A DNA stretch of 64,000 bases from Caprella mutica (lineage: Eukaryota; Arthropoda; Malacostraca; Amphipoda; Caprellidae): positions 380,566 to 444,565 of the forward strand of contig CANNZV010000254.1 of assembly GCA_947561585.1 (NCBI GenBank). Direction: 5' to 3'. Shown one piece after another: positions 44,901 to 52,694 of this stretch. The position numbers and the translations under genes were made by a program. The notes beneath the pieces are model-generated. The model did no database searches, was not told the origin of the DNA, and worked only from the letters and a program-made list of their open reading frames with translations. The first letter of the stretch is position 1, and each line of letters begins with the position of its first letter.

Positions 44901-47900
44901 TTATCATTAGATGCTATAACATTCGAATTATAATTTACATTAATTTATACTGAATGCAACAGCCTAACCACATCAATGTTATATTAATGTTATAGCTATA
45001 TCAAAATAATAGCTAATAATCAATCTTGATATATTTGTAGCCGTATTTAGTATCTAAATAATTCTAGATCAGTAGAACCTTAAATCAATTCTAATTATCA
45101 TTTGTGATTATCACTCAATAATTATTATTTTATTTTCTAGGTTACAAGCACCAGTGGGACCTAATAAGTGAGAGCAATGGAGAGATATCCAAATTATTTC
45201 ACGTTGATGCCAGTCGAGTAAACCTAGTCACCACCATAGATATTTACGAAGAGGAAGAACCTGAACTGCTTCTGTGCTACAACAGTAAGAACTCCTTCCT
45301 TGCAAAGAGTAAACTAAAAAGCTCATATTGATAGCATTTTTCTCGTATCAATTCATTGTAAGAAAGACATACAGTCATTAGCAGGTTCTTTGCTTCGTGT
45401 CGCACTGTACAGATGGTTTTCTTTTGTTCCAATAAGTGTTTGCTCTTTCGTCAAGTTATAATTAATTTCCATAGACCGTGATGGCAAGCTGAGGTGCTAC
45501 AGAATGATGCTACGACGTAGAATAATTGTTTGTTACTCTATTATAACCATCACCTATTCTTCATCAAGATAAAATTGACTATATTTATTTCAATCTGAGT
45601 AAATAATGTAATTTGTAATAGTTTTCAATTAAGGATAATTTAGAAATCATTACTGAAGAGCTATAATTATATACCAAATATATCTTTCATCCGGTTGTAG
45701 TCAGTTTTTGTTTATTGTCTCATTTTTTTAAAAATTTTAATTCATTTTTCCTTTCTAGATACTTGCCACTTCCAAAAACTCACAGATGATTGTTCCTGTG
45801 AATTTGATTTTCAATGGAATTCTGTTCCTGAGGCAATAGGTTAGTAATTCAACTAAATCTACATGGTAAAATAGCGTAAAAATAGAAATTCAACATCAAG
45901 AATAGAGAAAAAATACGTAAAATTGTTCATTCTCGATCATATTGGTTTACACTATTAATAAATTATTGTTACGAAATATGATTGACTGGCTAAGTTATTG
46001 TATAAATGCTTTTATAACAATTGCTACAAAATTGAAGTAACGAAAGAATTAATTTGTTTCAGTGTGTGCCTTCCCCTACATCCTGGCGTTCACTCATGAC
46101 AGCATAGAGATCAGACTTGTGATCAATGGCAGTCTGGTGCAGGCCATGGCCATGAAGAACTTGACACTAATCAGTCACAAGGTTAGGCTTACATTTAACT
46201 TGCATTTTGTATGCAGTGGACTCATAAATCTCACTTGGATCATTGGATGTCAACTGAAAGAGTAATTTTATCTAATTAAACTAGAAATAATGTATGCATA
46301 AAATATCCAGAACAGAACTTGAGTTTGTGCTAATAGGAATAAATGAATTTGCAGCGGTATTCACATCTCACATTTAATCTAAAATCAAACCATATACAGT
46401 ATGTAGTTCAATGTATTACTTCATTGAAAAACAGAATGAACTGGATAATTATACACTTCAATACAGCATAAATTTATATGAAACATCTCCTTTACTATTG
46501 CTCCTGACTTCATAATACAGCAAAACCTCGTAGTAGACCAGCCTCCTAGAAGACAAACCTCCTATTAGACCAGGGGTGGGCACACATTGTGTTTTTTAGT
46601 GCCGAAAGATGGAATCTCAGTGCCAATTTTCTTTTCGTTTTCTAAATTGCTGGGATACTGAGTAATTATATAATGAGGTGGTATATTTAATTGAAGTACG
46701 AACATGTACAACGGTACATATTTTGCGCATAAATATTAGTAGTAGATTTATCATTTGCATTAAAAAGAATTAATAAATGATATAAAAAAATTCTTCATGT
46801 GAAAATATCACAATAAAAACAAAAATAAGCTATCTTGCATAAGTAATAATAAGTAACTCATAAATTCACAGGATAAATTACTTACCTAACTTATTAAAAA
46901 TGGTAATTAAAAATGATTGCATAAATATTTACCACTGTGTTTGAATATCACAATTGAAACACAATTTTTGTCACCTGACAGTTATTCTAGTGTAAATATT
47001 ACAAGGAGTAATAATTACAATACTATTTTAAAGATGATTCTCTAATTTGATGGATGTATTATATATTTATTTATGCTCTTTTTAGGATAAAACATAACTC
47101 AGAATTGGTTTCAGATTTGATGGTAAAGTCTGGGCTAAAAAAATTGATGTGAAAAGTTATAGAAAACTAGATACAGTGAAGACTATTATAATTTCATAAA
47201 ATGATAATTTGATTGAAAAGAATATTATATTCATTTTAATTGTAGCAAAATATTCATACTGTTTCTAATTTTGTTTCCCTTCAAAATTGGTATGTTAGTC
47301 ATCATTAATTTGGCATTAAAGTTATCATAAACAAATAGAGCTATCGAATATTAAAGTTACCGCTTTACTTTTAAAGAAAACGATTTTGGTCTAGTAGGAA
47401 ACTAATACAGTGAGTTTCTTACTAGACCAAACGAACTTGGAACGTAACTCTGGTCTACTACGAGGTTTTTCAGTATCTTATATACCGATGACATTTCGTT
47501 GCAGCTATCTAAATATTATCAAATTATAATATAAATAAAAATATCTCTTCAGAATGACATTTTCTTTGCGACGACTGCCCCCGAGTTCTTTGATTTGCGG
47601 CACGAAAGAGTGAGGGTAGACAGGCTAGAGAGAGAACCCAGTGTGTCACCTCCTTCTTCACCCCACAACAGCAGAGACCATCACAGTGAGTTTGAAAATA
47701 TGCTTCGGCAATTAAGAGGATTTAGAGATAGAATGAGCAAGTGAGATAATTTATATACATATATCAATATGTTAAAAAAGAGCTATCGTTTATTCTACCT
47801 TTATCTCGAAAGGTGATCGTGAATCGTCTCGAGTTGCAAGGCCTTATAGAATCTACAAAATACCTTTCAAGAGTTTGACAGGATCATCTGAAAGGCGGTG

Positions 47901-48386
47901 TCCCACTCCTACAACCAACATTGCCCAAATAAGTCCAGAAGTAAAACCTGTCGAAGCAAACCTAATACGAAAAATGAGCGGTAAATAAAAATATCAAAAT
48001 AAGCAATTCGAAACAAGCTTATTCGGATTTTTGAAATCTGATTTTATTATTATTATGCATAATACTTTTCAAATAATTTTGAAAATCTGTCCACAGGATC
48101 CAGACCCACGCATTTGAGTGTCAGTAAACATCCATTCACGAGTAGATCTTGCTCCACTTCTCCAACGCAGAACTTGGCGTCCTCTAACTTTCCCTCCTGC
48201 GGAAACTCACCCACGGGACCTCAAACCCGAAGACCTCTCGTCAAGATGAAGGCATCCAAACCTTCTTGCAAGAAGTCAGGACGCTGCCATCGGTCTAAGG
48301 AAAGACAGTCTAGAAATAGAAAGCATTCTCTCAATGTGGATGTGAAGCTTCTGTCCTGCACAACTGACAAGAGTTTAGAATTGTGA
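2819..48386 (+). CDS. GARNL3: GARNL3-like Rap/Ran-GAP plus CNH domain protein, 19 exons, 5' end missing
   Basis: Joining 19 exons in phase gives 800 codons and a stop. Every junction has an AG acceptor and a GT donor, and all phases match. Visible residues 1-200 are a Rap-GAP domain: [26 protein letters not shown] and [10 protein letters not shown], where the Asn of GND corresponds to the asparagine thumb that Rap GAPs use in place of an arginine finger. Residues about 290-615 are a citron-homology (CNH) domain, with [11 protein letters not shown] and [10 protein letters not shown] conserved. By family knowledge the protein should accelerate GTP hydrolysis by a Rap-type small GTPase in the cytoplasm, with the CNH domain as an interaction module; the GAP activity of GARNL3 itself is inferred. 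Human GARNL3 has about 1,000 residues, so roughly the first 200 are missing here. The C-terminal tail is basic and Ser-rich and not conserved with the human tail. No promoter is visible. Confidence 0.93.
4667..5157 (+). repeat. 26-bp minisatellite, about 18 copies
   Basis: The unit contains agtgattagttgtgtttt followed by a variable 8-nt pyrimidine-rich part. The last copies carry (CT)n tracts ending in ccaggtgat (about 5041-5060 and 5101-5125), which mimic a 3' splice site directly joined to a GT. Confidence 0.92.
5287..5998. repeat. 21-bp minisatellite, about 34 copies, open in several frames
   Basis: The unit is close to accaagtacagcgatggtgat. Because 21 is a multiple of three and the unit lacks stops in several frames, it yields long frames on both strands: + strand PSTAMVM heptads (245 codons, 5260-5997) and two minus-strand frames with SLYLVSP or RCTWYHH heptads. 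This explains the long ORFs without coding. It sits wholly inside intron 1. Confidence 0.93.
6319..6410. repeat. 21-bp repeat, 4 copies
   Basis: Repeats of gatattattaatggtaytatt. Short and very AT-rich. Confidence 0.85.
8798..9530. repeat. minisatellite built on a catctgtctccaatagtcac core
   Basis: About 30 copies in two alternating lengths: a core of about 21 nt and a version extended by an actgca or actaca insert. The copies differ by point changes (ctcctatag, ctccaatag), so the array is moderately old. Confidence 0.9.
9521..9702. repeat. 37-bp tandem repeat, 5 copies
   Basis: The unit joins agtcacgattactaagtta with a short ctaacatctgtccccaat. It carries the catctgt-c-ccaatagtcac core of the neighbouring array, so it seems to be a second-generation repeat grown from it. 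Copies are nearly identical. Confidence 0.9.
13471..13569 (+). CDS. GARNL3: GARNL3-like visible exon 2
   Basis: Encodes [16 protein letters not shown] then [14 protein letters not shown], matching the GARNL3 and Rap1GAP segment that follows FSNE. The acceptor is tcttccacag and the donor is gtgagt. The first codon (Glu) is split with exon 1. Confidence 0.95.
14543..14904. repeat. 34-bp degenerate tandem repeat, about 10 copies
   Basis: The unit contains ggtactatcactaacaaaag plus tacctactgttgaa. Variants alternate in a higher-order pattern (tacc-, gctcac- and acagatgtaa- types), so longer blocks of about 100 bp have been duplicated. Confidence 0.88.
15383..15501. repeat. 17-bp tandem repeat, 7 perfect copies
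   Basis: Unit catagaatgttgtttag. The copies are identical, which suggests recent expansion and likely length polymorphism. Confidence 0.93.
16196..16420 (+). pseudogene. odorant-receptor-like exon (candidate fragment)
   Basis: A 75-codon open segment lies between an acceptor (tattccattag) and a possible donor (caaaggtttgc). It encodes [18 protein letters not shown], then a hydrophobic [12 protein letters not shown], a [11 protein letters not shown] loop and [18 protein letters not shown]. The order of a LPxPE-like start, first membrane segment, acidic loop and second membrane segment resembles the N-terminal region of hemipteran odorant receptors (seven-membrane-segment ligand-gated channels of the antennal neurons). 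I found no other exons nearby, so it may be a relic or an orphan exon. The similarity is from pattern memory only; it could be chance in AT-rich DNA, which favours hydrophobic residues. Confidence 0.3.
19062..19307. repeat. 30-bp and 21-bp mixed tandem repeat
   Basis: Units of gccgtactttactgataaca plus gagataacat (30 bp) alternate with a 21-bp version lacking the middle 9 nt. All unit lengths are multiples of three, so several frames on both strands stay open. These frames are not evidence of coding. Confidence 0.9.
19505..19650. repeat. CA-rich microsatellite region
   Basis: Interrupted (CA)n runs with two copies of an aggcgtgtagttaacacatt segment. Confidence 0.8.
19968..20205. repeat. degenerate short repeat around tgacagcatat
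   Basis: Many imperfect copies of tgacagcatatcacac with variable spacers. Old and decayed. Confidence 0.65.
20615..21080. repeat. 28-bp tandem array with two internal inversions
   Basis: About 6.5 forward copies of a unit beginning gttatgtgctatttagtatg run to 20800. After a short catat spacer, about 7 copies in the opposite orientation run from 20806 to about 21010. The array then flips back to about 2.5 forward copies. The strand could form a hairpin of nearly 190 bp per arm. Confidence 0.95.
24283..24617 (+). mobile_element. candidate tRNA-derived SINE
   Basis: The 5' part reads cccccggtagctcaaatgaa and about 20 nt later ggtccgggacc, positioned like the A and B boxes of a tRNA promoter. 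An unrelated body follows, then a (TTGA)n tail at about 24594-24616. Tail and head fit a SINE. The boxes are imperfect and I could not compare with other copies. Confidence 0.35.
25967..26230. repeat. degenerate tandem repeat of about 55-60 bp, 4-5 copies
   Basis: Copies contain cgaaaatgtatctacggatt, then a ccatgattat run and an AT-rich spacer. It ends about 85 nt before the exon 3 acceptor. Confidence 0.75.
26315..26418 (+). CDS. GARNL3: GARNL3-like visible exon 3
   Basis: Encodes [20 protein letters not shown] and PFSKENRQQ, a highly conserved core strand of the Rap-GAP fold. The acceptor is ccctctccag and the donor is gtaaat. It ends in phase 0. Confidence 0.96.
29022..29342. repeat. short tandem repeat of ctgatctgtcc, 10-11 bp units
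   Basis: About 30 imperfect copies of ctgatctgtcc, ctgatctgc and related forms. On the minus strand the open frame reads as repeated D-Q-G/R-S-rich peptide, an artefact of the repeat. Confidence 0.9.
30220..30239. repeat. 20-nt perfect palindrome
   Basis: Reads ttccagtacatgtactggaa, identical to its reverse complement. No spacer and no neighbouring repeat explain it. Confidence 0.8.
32523..32634 (+). CDS. GARNL3: GARNL3-like visible exon 4 (asparagine-thumb exon)
   Basis: Encodes [16 protein letters not shown]. The GND asparagine (visible residue 111) is at the position of the catalytic asparagine thumb of Rap1GAP. The exon ends with SYIRSQFT, and the final His codon is split with exon 5. 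The donor gtatcc is weaker than consensus, but the phase join is exact. Confidence 0.95.
32635..35486 (+). other. 2.9-kb intron 4 (visible)
   Basis: AT-rich, with a poly-G run of 13 at 33186-33198. I see nothing else in it. Confidence 0.7.
35487..35639 (+). CDS. GARNL3: GARNL3-like visible exon 5
   Basis: Encodes [19 protein letters not shown], then [13 protein letters not shown] and [10 protein letters not shown]. This is the end of the Rap-GAP domain and is strongly conserved in GARNL3. The acceptor is ttaccag and the donor gtaaga. Confidence 0.96.
35927..36042 (+). CDS. GARNL3: GARNL3-like visible exon 6
   Basis: Encodes [16 protein letters not shown] and [14 protein letters not shown], matching the human [11 protein letters not shown] and [10 protein letters not shown] segments. 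The acceptor is ttactgcag and the donor gtgagt. Confidence 0.95.
36043..37358 (+). other. 1.3-kb intron 6 (visible)
   Basis: AT-rich sequence with an (AT)n stretch near 36120-36140. Nothing else recognised. Confidence 0.7.
37359..37439 (+). CDS. GARNL3: GARNL3-like visible exon 7 (linker)
   Basis: Encodes [17 protein letters not shown] followed by SRRKEEARQ. This basic, Ser-rich linker between the GAP and CNH domains is conserved in GARNL3 and is a plausible phosphorylation segment. It has 27 whole codons. Confidence 0.94.
37587..37685 (+). CDS. GARNL3: GARNL3-like visible exon 8
   Basis: Encodes [16 protein letters not shown] and ends with LFKRT. It has 33 whole codons, phase 0 at both ends, so skipping it would keep the frame. 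Confidence 0.93.
37686..39304 (+). other. 1.6-kb intron 8 (visible)
   Basis: AT-rich sequence. I see no repeat, element or second gene in it. Confidence 0.7.
39305..39419 (+). CDS. GARNL3: GARNL3-like visible exon 9 (CNH start)
   Basis: Encodes [15 protein letters not shown] and then [16 protein letters not shown], the typical first blade of a CNH domain. The acceptor is tattttttag and the donor gtcaga. Confidence 0.94.
39582..39680 (+). CDS. GARNL3: GARNL3-like visible exon 10
   Basis: Encodes [18 protein letters not shown] and ILLMRVERG, a CNH segment matching the conserved VKQM-VLE region. It is followed by an unusually short 87-nt intron that stays open in frame. Confidence 0.94.
39681..39767 (+). 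other. 87-nt intron that is in frame and free of stops
   Basis: Lies between exons 10 and 11, with donor gtaaac and acceptor acttcag. Its length is 29 codons and reading through gives no stop, so exons 10 and 11 form one continuous 138-codon frame (39563-39979). If retained it would add 29 residues to the CNH domain. Confidence 0.85.
39768..39943 (+). CDS. GARNL3: GARNL3-like visible exon 11
   Basis: Encodes [10 protein letters not shown] and [14 protein letters not shown], one of the best conserved GARNL3 CNH motifs. The acceptor is acttcag; the donor is gtacga. Confidence 0.95.
42661..42806. mobile_element. short palindromic MITE-like element
   Basis: Imperfect inverted arms of about 50 bp. 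The left arm begins near acgaattatcggtcagtttc; the right arm is its diverged complement ending gataattcgtaa. The centre is AT-rich. The exact ends and the target duplication are unclear. Confidence 0.6.
42847..42960. repeat. 16-bp tandem repeat, 7 copies, next to an acceptor
   Basis: Unit gcactataatcatggt with one variable base. It ends about 20 nt before exon 12, so it occupies the place where the branch point should lie. Confidence 0.9.
42980..43093 (+). CDS. GARNL3: GARNL3-like visible exon 12
   Basis: Encodes [13 protein letters not shown] followed by an acidic stretch with [12 protein letters not shown]. It has 38 whole codons. A 16-bp tandem repeat ends about 20 nt before its acceptor. 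Confidence 0.93.
43188..43741. mobile_element. TA-flanked TIR element in intron 12
   Basis: Ends match as inverted repeats beginning ccgagttgcacactcttaag for about 36 bp, flanked by TA on both sides. The size is 554 bp, without coding capacity, so it is a non-autonomous Tc1/mariner-type MITE. It is interrupted by a second inverted-repeat element (43325-43580). Confidence 0.75.
43325..43580. mobile_element. MITE nested inside the 43188-43741 element
   Basis: Inverted ends begin gtcattaaacaatcatgaag and match for about 40 bp with some changes. It is 256 bp long and AT-rich inside. I could not define a target-site duplication. Confidence 0.65.
43917..44013 (+). CDS. GARNL3: GARNL3-like visible exon 13
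   Basis: Encodes [15 protein letters not shown] and NFICVG, matching the REICLSDSPMVMTL region of the human protein. The acceptor is ttttctcag and the donor gtaaag. Confidence 0.94.
44014..45140 (+). other. 1.1-kb intron 13 (visible)
   Basis: Begins with a degenerate repeat of agtctataatca motifs (about 44037-44145) close to the donor. The rest is plain AT-rich sequence. Confidence 0.65.
45141..45284 (+). CDS. GARNL3: GARNL3-like visible exon 14
   Basis: Encodes [19 protein letters not shown] and ELLLCYN, a CNH core segment. The acceptor is ttttctag and the donor gtaaga. Confidence 0.95.
45285..45758 (+). other. 0.5-kb intron 14 (visible)
   Basis: AT-rich sequence with a normal polypyrimidine tract before the acceptor. 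Nothing else is recognised in it. Confidence 0.65.
45759..45839 (+). CDS. GARNL3: GARNL3-like visible exon 15
   Basis: Encodes NTCHFQKL, a Cys/Asp-rich turn, and [12 protein letters not shown], matching the DFQFCWNQAP region of GARNL3. The acceptor is cctttctag and the donor gttagt. Confidence 0.92.
   Translation: MLATSKNSQMIVPVNLIFNGILFLRQ
46063..46181 (+). CDS. GARNL3: GARNL3-like visible exon 16
   Basis: Encodes [19 protein letters not shown] and NGSLVQAM, the most conserved CNH motif in the family. The acceptor is ttgtttcag and the donor gttagg. Confidence 0.96.
46518..47473. mobile_element. pogo/Tigger-like non-autonomous element in intron 16
   Basis: TA-flanked ends carry the inverted repeat cagcaaaacctcgtagtaga (right end: cagaa/caaaa variant of the same), about 24 bp, similar to the CAGTA-AACCTCG ends of pogo-type elements. 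Sub-terminal copies of tctagtaggaaac and tattagacca add a second inverted layer. The 956-bp interior has no usable frame. Confidence 0.7.
47553..47685 (+). CDS. GARNL3: GARNL3-like visible exon 17 (CNH end)
   Basis: Encodes [13 protein letters not shown], the last CNH strand, then a polar [11 protein letters not shown] segment. The acceptor is tctcttcag and the donor gtgagt. Confidence 0.93.
47813..47980 (+). CDS. GARNL3: GARNL3-like visible exon 18
   Basis: Encodes [15 protein letters not shown], matching the NLYKIPLRNLVG element after the CNH domain in human GARNL3. The rest is Pro/Thr/Ser-rich. The acceptor tctcgaaag is weak but gives an exact phase join. Confidence 0.88.
48097..48386 (+). 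CDS. GARNL3: GARNL3-like last exon, basic tail
   Basis: About 96 codons ending at TGA 48384-48386. The tail is rich in Ser, Lys, Arg and Cys (for example [18 protein letters not shown]) and ends KSLEL. I see no domain. The frame follows from exon 18 through acceptor gtccacag, so the exon belongs to this gene, but its sequence is not recognisably conserved. Confidence 0.88.
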
Positions 48387-48507
48387 TAGTTCCATCTCAC
48401 AATATATTTGCAGATGTATGTGAGATAGAAGAATACTAATGATCAATCGTATGTCCCAATCTAAAGGGTTAAAAACTTTGGTGTTCAAATTAAATTTGTA
48501 TGGTTAT

Positions 48508-48628
48508 AATAAATGTATCGTCTGAATAACGTTGGAACGATGCCCAACGTTAAATTTTCATTTAAATTGAACGTACCTCTCATCTATTATATTGATGGAA
48601 ATATCTATTATCTGTATGTATGAATAAA
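48508..48628 (+). promoter_or_regulatory. candidate poly(A) signals of the GARNL3-like gene
   Basis: AATAAA occurs at 48508-48513 and again at 48623-48628, about 120 and 240 nt after the stop codon. Either would give a short 3'UTR. AATAAA is common by chance in such AT-rich DNA, so which one is used is unknown. Confidence 0.45.
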
Positions 48629-49658
48629 TATATATATATTATGTTGAAAAGTATATCCCACATCGTAATTTAAAATACATAAATATTTCTTCATTGACCA
48701 TTTTAAACTTAGGTTTTCCGCCAGTTGATTAATTAATGTGCCCTGTATTTTATTATTTAATGAAAATGACTAAATTCTTTTAAACCAGAATTATACAAAG
48801 TCGTTATTCAAAGGTTATATCAAGGCTTGTCCAATATAATTAGAAAAGGTGAGCTCTAAGTGTGCTAAATTATTCGTCATTGTTCACTGACGCATATCAC
48901 AAGGTAATAATGTATTGAACACAATATTCAATGTTCATTGTTCTAAAACGTATTGAACACAATATTCAATGTTCTGAATGCGAAAGCGTTACTTATGTAC
49001 TATCCAATCACCCCCCCCCCTTCCTCATATTCAAATAAGTGTATCCAATACTGCATTTAAACCAACTTAAAACAATCATCAGAATAAAGTAGTTTATACA
49101 AGTGTTTTTGTATGGATGTATTTTCTGATATCTAGTCCAAGGATATACGTATAATATCTTGCCTTCTCTAGATGACTAGTTGTTTTTCATTATCTATTAG
49201 ATAATTATATACACATTTTAACTATTATAAAAAGATGTTTACTTTTGATCTACTATTTTGACGAGGTAATGGTTTTGAGAGTACAATGAGAGAAAGGTAG
49301 ACTGTGTTTAGGGGTCTGACGACATTTATTTGAAAATTCACCTATAATCAAAGCAATCTTATTGTGATATATCATTTGTAAATGTTGTGATCGGTGATTG
49401 TAAAACACATATTGTATACTACAAATCTATCTTTTTCAGATTTGTTTTGTCTATGAATGGCAATCAAAGATAGTAGAATATTATCTTCGAATGTGATATG
49501 TTCAATGTTCATTCTGTGGATCTCATATTATTATTTAAATTTAGATATATTACTTAAGTTAATTAATTTGCAAGAATGTGTAAGTAATTTTCCTGAAAAC
49601 TTTTCACTTTATTGAATCATAGAAAATGAATATATCGTAATCAGGTTTTTGTCTATTG

Positions 49659-50003
49659 CCCCGTACAAATTATAAATCACTTCGCCAAACTTGTTGAAAT
49701 CGAGAGTCTGAAATTAACCAAAATGTTGCCAAAATGTTGCCAAACTGTTTGCCAAACAGTAGAATCGAAAACTTAGTTATTGTATAATTGTATATGAAGG
49801 TGATTATTTCTAGGTCTTTTGAATATGAATACTTTTTTATTTGTTTTAACGCAATACCTGTAATCAATATACAATATTTAGATATCAAACAAAAATGTGT
49901 CAAACAGATTGCCAAATATTATATGAGCGTGTGGACGCGAACACTGAAATATGTTTGAAGATACTGGTTAAGTTTTAGGAAGTGTTTGCCAATGTGTACG
50001 GGG
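49659..50003. mobile_element. small TIR element with ccccgtaca ends
   Basis: Ends are inverted copies of ccccgtaca followed by related gccaaac motifs. The left side has internal direct repeats of aaaatgttgcc. No clear target duplication was found; a TA- or TAT-type duplication is possible. Confidence 0.5.
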
Positions 50004-51936
50004 TATACGGTATATACAGTATATATAGTTTATACCTTTTATGTAATCTATTCCACTGCCCAATGAGTTACACTCTGCGACCAGACGATTATAATTTGAA
50101 TAGTCAGTTTGTCTATCTTTGATGCTTCACACAAAGTCATGAGATTTCCTTACTTGGGAAAAATTTGCAACCTTCGAAATTCCTAATTTGTCAAATTATA
50201 ACACTGGCAGTAGAACAGCTTACTTTTAAAAGTTATATAAATTCTAAATTGCAAAGCACTTTATTTTCAGTTTAAACAAACGTGAAGATGTTTTTTTAAA
50301 TTCTTATTTAAGTTTTAATATATTTTATTTAAAAAAGATTAACATTTCAACGTCTTGACTATTTTCAATTATCTTCATAATCTGGAATGTAATATTAATT
50401 TAATTTTCATGATTGATTCTATAGATGTACATGAAAAAAAATTCAAAAAATATTATAGAAGTTTTTCATGTTTCTTAAAAAAAAGAACGTAATATTTAGA
50501 ATTTATAAATTCGGTTAATTTGTAAATGTTGAACTGTTTACATTTTCAATAGAATATAATAAAAGTTAAAAAAGAATGCTAAAGATATTCTCACAAATCT
50601 GTGACACTGAATACAGCAAATTTATTTCAAAATCTAGACCCAATATTCTTTAAAAAAAAGTACATGGCAAAGTAAAGAACTTAATTTCATAATTATTAGA
50701 AAATTTTATTGAACACTAGAGTGTCAAACCATTATGTACAACATTAATTTATTACTACTATTATAAATTGCATGTTGAATGTTAATGTTAATAACTGTTA
50801 CAATACTTACCTCATTAATAGACATTTATGAAGTTTTAATACATTTATAATACATTTCCCTAGAGATATTTCAATAAATTATTATTTTAATTAGTTAGAA
50901 AATAAATTATTAAAGGGTTAAGTGATATGTTAAATTAAATTATTCATTCTTCATAGAAATAAACATAATGGAAATTCTTCCCAAGAATTCCTTTATTGCT
51001 ATTCGAATAATTGTTAGCTTATTTGAATATCTTTATTGTCACAAAAAAGGAAGTTGATTTAAAGTTTTGAAAAACAGTGATAAAATGCAATAGGTAATGA
51101 ATAAAATATTATCAAAATTTTAATCTCAAAATACGACATATGCATTATAACTGTTATCCAATTGGAATAGAAAGTTTGATAGTAAGAGAAAGCTTTTAAA
51201 TGACTATATCAGATGTACTTGCCATCATGACTTCCTCTTGACTGCATAGTTCTATAGATGTCACTGAAACACTATATGAACTGATGTCACTTTGATTGGG
51301 GCGCAAAAACCGTAGAATGATCTATTTTTATAAGTGTGTTAAGGAGAAAATCGTTTGCGCCAATGAATCAAAGTGGAGCTTTTCATTATTCTGAACCGTA
51401 GGAATTATGCAGTTCAGAGAAACTCAGCACACCAATTTGCACAGGGTAGTACTTTATTATTAATGTTCATTATGTGTACATTTTACCCACATGTATGTTA
51501 TTAAATGTATGAATACAATCATTTATTTTCAAACGCTTTCTTCATTCAACCTTTTAACTCAAGTTAGGTAGTGGAATTATCAAAATTGTAAGAAACTTCA
51601 ATAATTTTACAAATAGTTTGTTAAATTGATATTAGAAATTATATATGATGAAACATATATGAGAGAACAATAAAAACAAACATTTATAAACTCTAAAGAT
51701 TTATCTGAAAGGTACTAAAGGAAATGATTATAATATAAATTAATTGAATCAGCTCTTTATTGGAAGTAGACCCAAAATAGAAAAGTTACCAATTAATAAC
51801 ATGACGGAGACTAAGATATTGGTAGATTTTCAAAGCTTATACTCAAGGTAACTTACAAGATCAATAATATTAGCAAACTCTACATTCAGCAGAATTAAGA
51901 TTAAAGACTCAAGAGTTAGTAAAGACCTCTAATTAA

Positions 51937-52077
51937 GGCCACGTTCACACTGCAAGCGGAGCAGAGCGGCGCGCTCGAAAATTTAATGTATATTTGACGC
52001 TAGCTGCACCGCTAGCGTCAAATATACATTAAATTTTGAGCGCGCCGCTCTGCTCCGCTTGCAGTGTGAACGTGGCC
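51937..52077. mobile_element. PIF/Harbinger-type MITE, near-perfect hairpin
   Basis: A 141-bp element with almost identical arms beginning ggccacgttcacactgcaag, flanked by TAA on both sides. TWA duplications are characteristic of PIF/Harbinger. Arms differ by a single indel apart from the loop, so insertion is recent. GC content is far above the surroundings. Confidence 0.85.
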
Positions 52078-52694
52078 TAATGCAGAACGGCAGCAACGAG
52101 CATTTTAGGGATTCTACAAGGAAAATGATTACCATTTAGTTAAGAGGGGCGGTATACACTACAGAGATGTTCCAGATATGGCATTATAAACTGTCTCCTA
52201 CCTGGAAAATTTTAGTTATATTTTCAAGATGTAGATTGTATACCGATAAAATAAAAGAAATTGATCAAATTGGTAGGCATGAAACTATCAGTAAGAAGAA
52301 TACAATGATAAGAAGAGCAATATAGCTCCGACAGTATTTTAATTCACAGATACCAAACACTTTGAAACACTAACAGTTTTAAGTGAAATGAACAATTAGA
52401 ATTATTCACAAGCTTTTGACCATCACTAGCGAGTATTATCTTTCTACTGAACAATGCGATCAATGAAGTCAAGTTTTGACGATTCAATGAACCCAATCAA
52501 TACAACTCAAAAATGCGGCGACTTCTCTTGACACTAAATTATATGAGCATAAATTAGTATACATTAAATAGTAATAGTAGTTTATATTTTTTACATTTTA
52601 TAGTTAGGTTCATTAGTATTTTTATTTTATTTCATAAGTATATAAAGATTATATAATTATTTACATTCAATATACAATGTTAATAGTAATATAC

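Larger units (their letters stand above)
48387..51936. other. 3'UTR and intergenic sequence
   Basis: After the candidate poly(A) signals the sequence is AT-rich. It has a duplicated gtattgaacacaatattcaa block (48912-48975), a poly-C run at 49011-49020 and a small TIR element at 49659-50003. No gene is supported. Confidence 0.7.
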
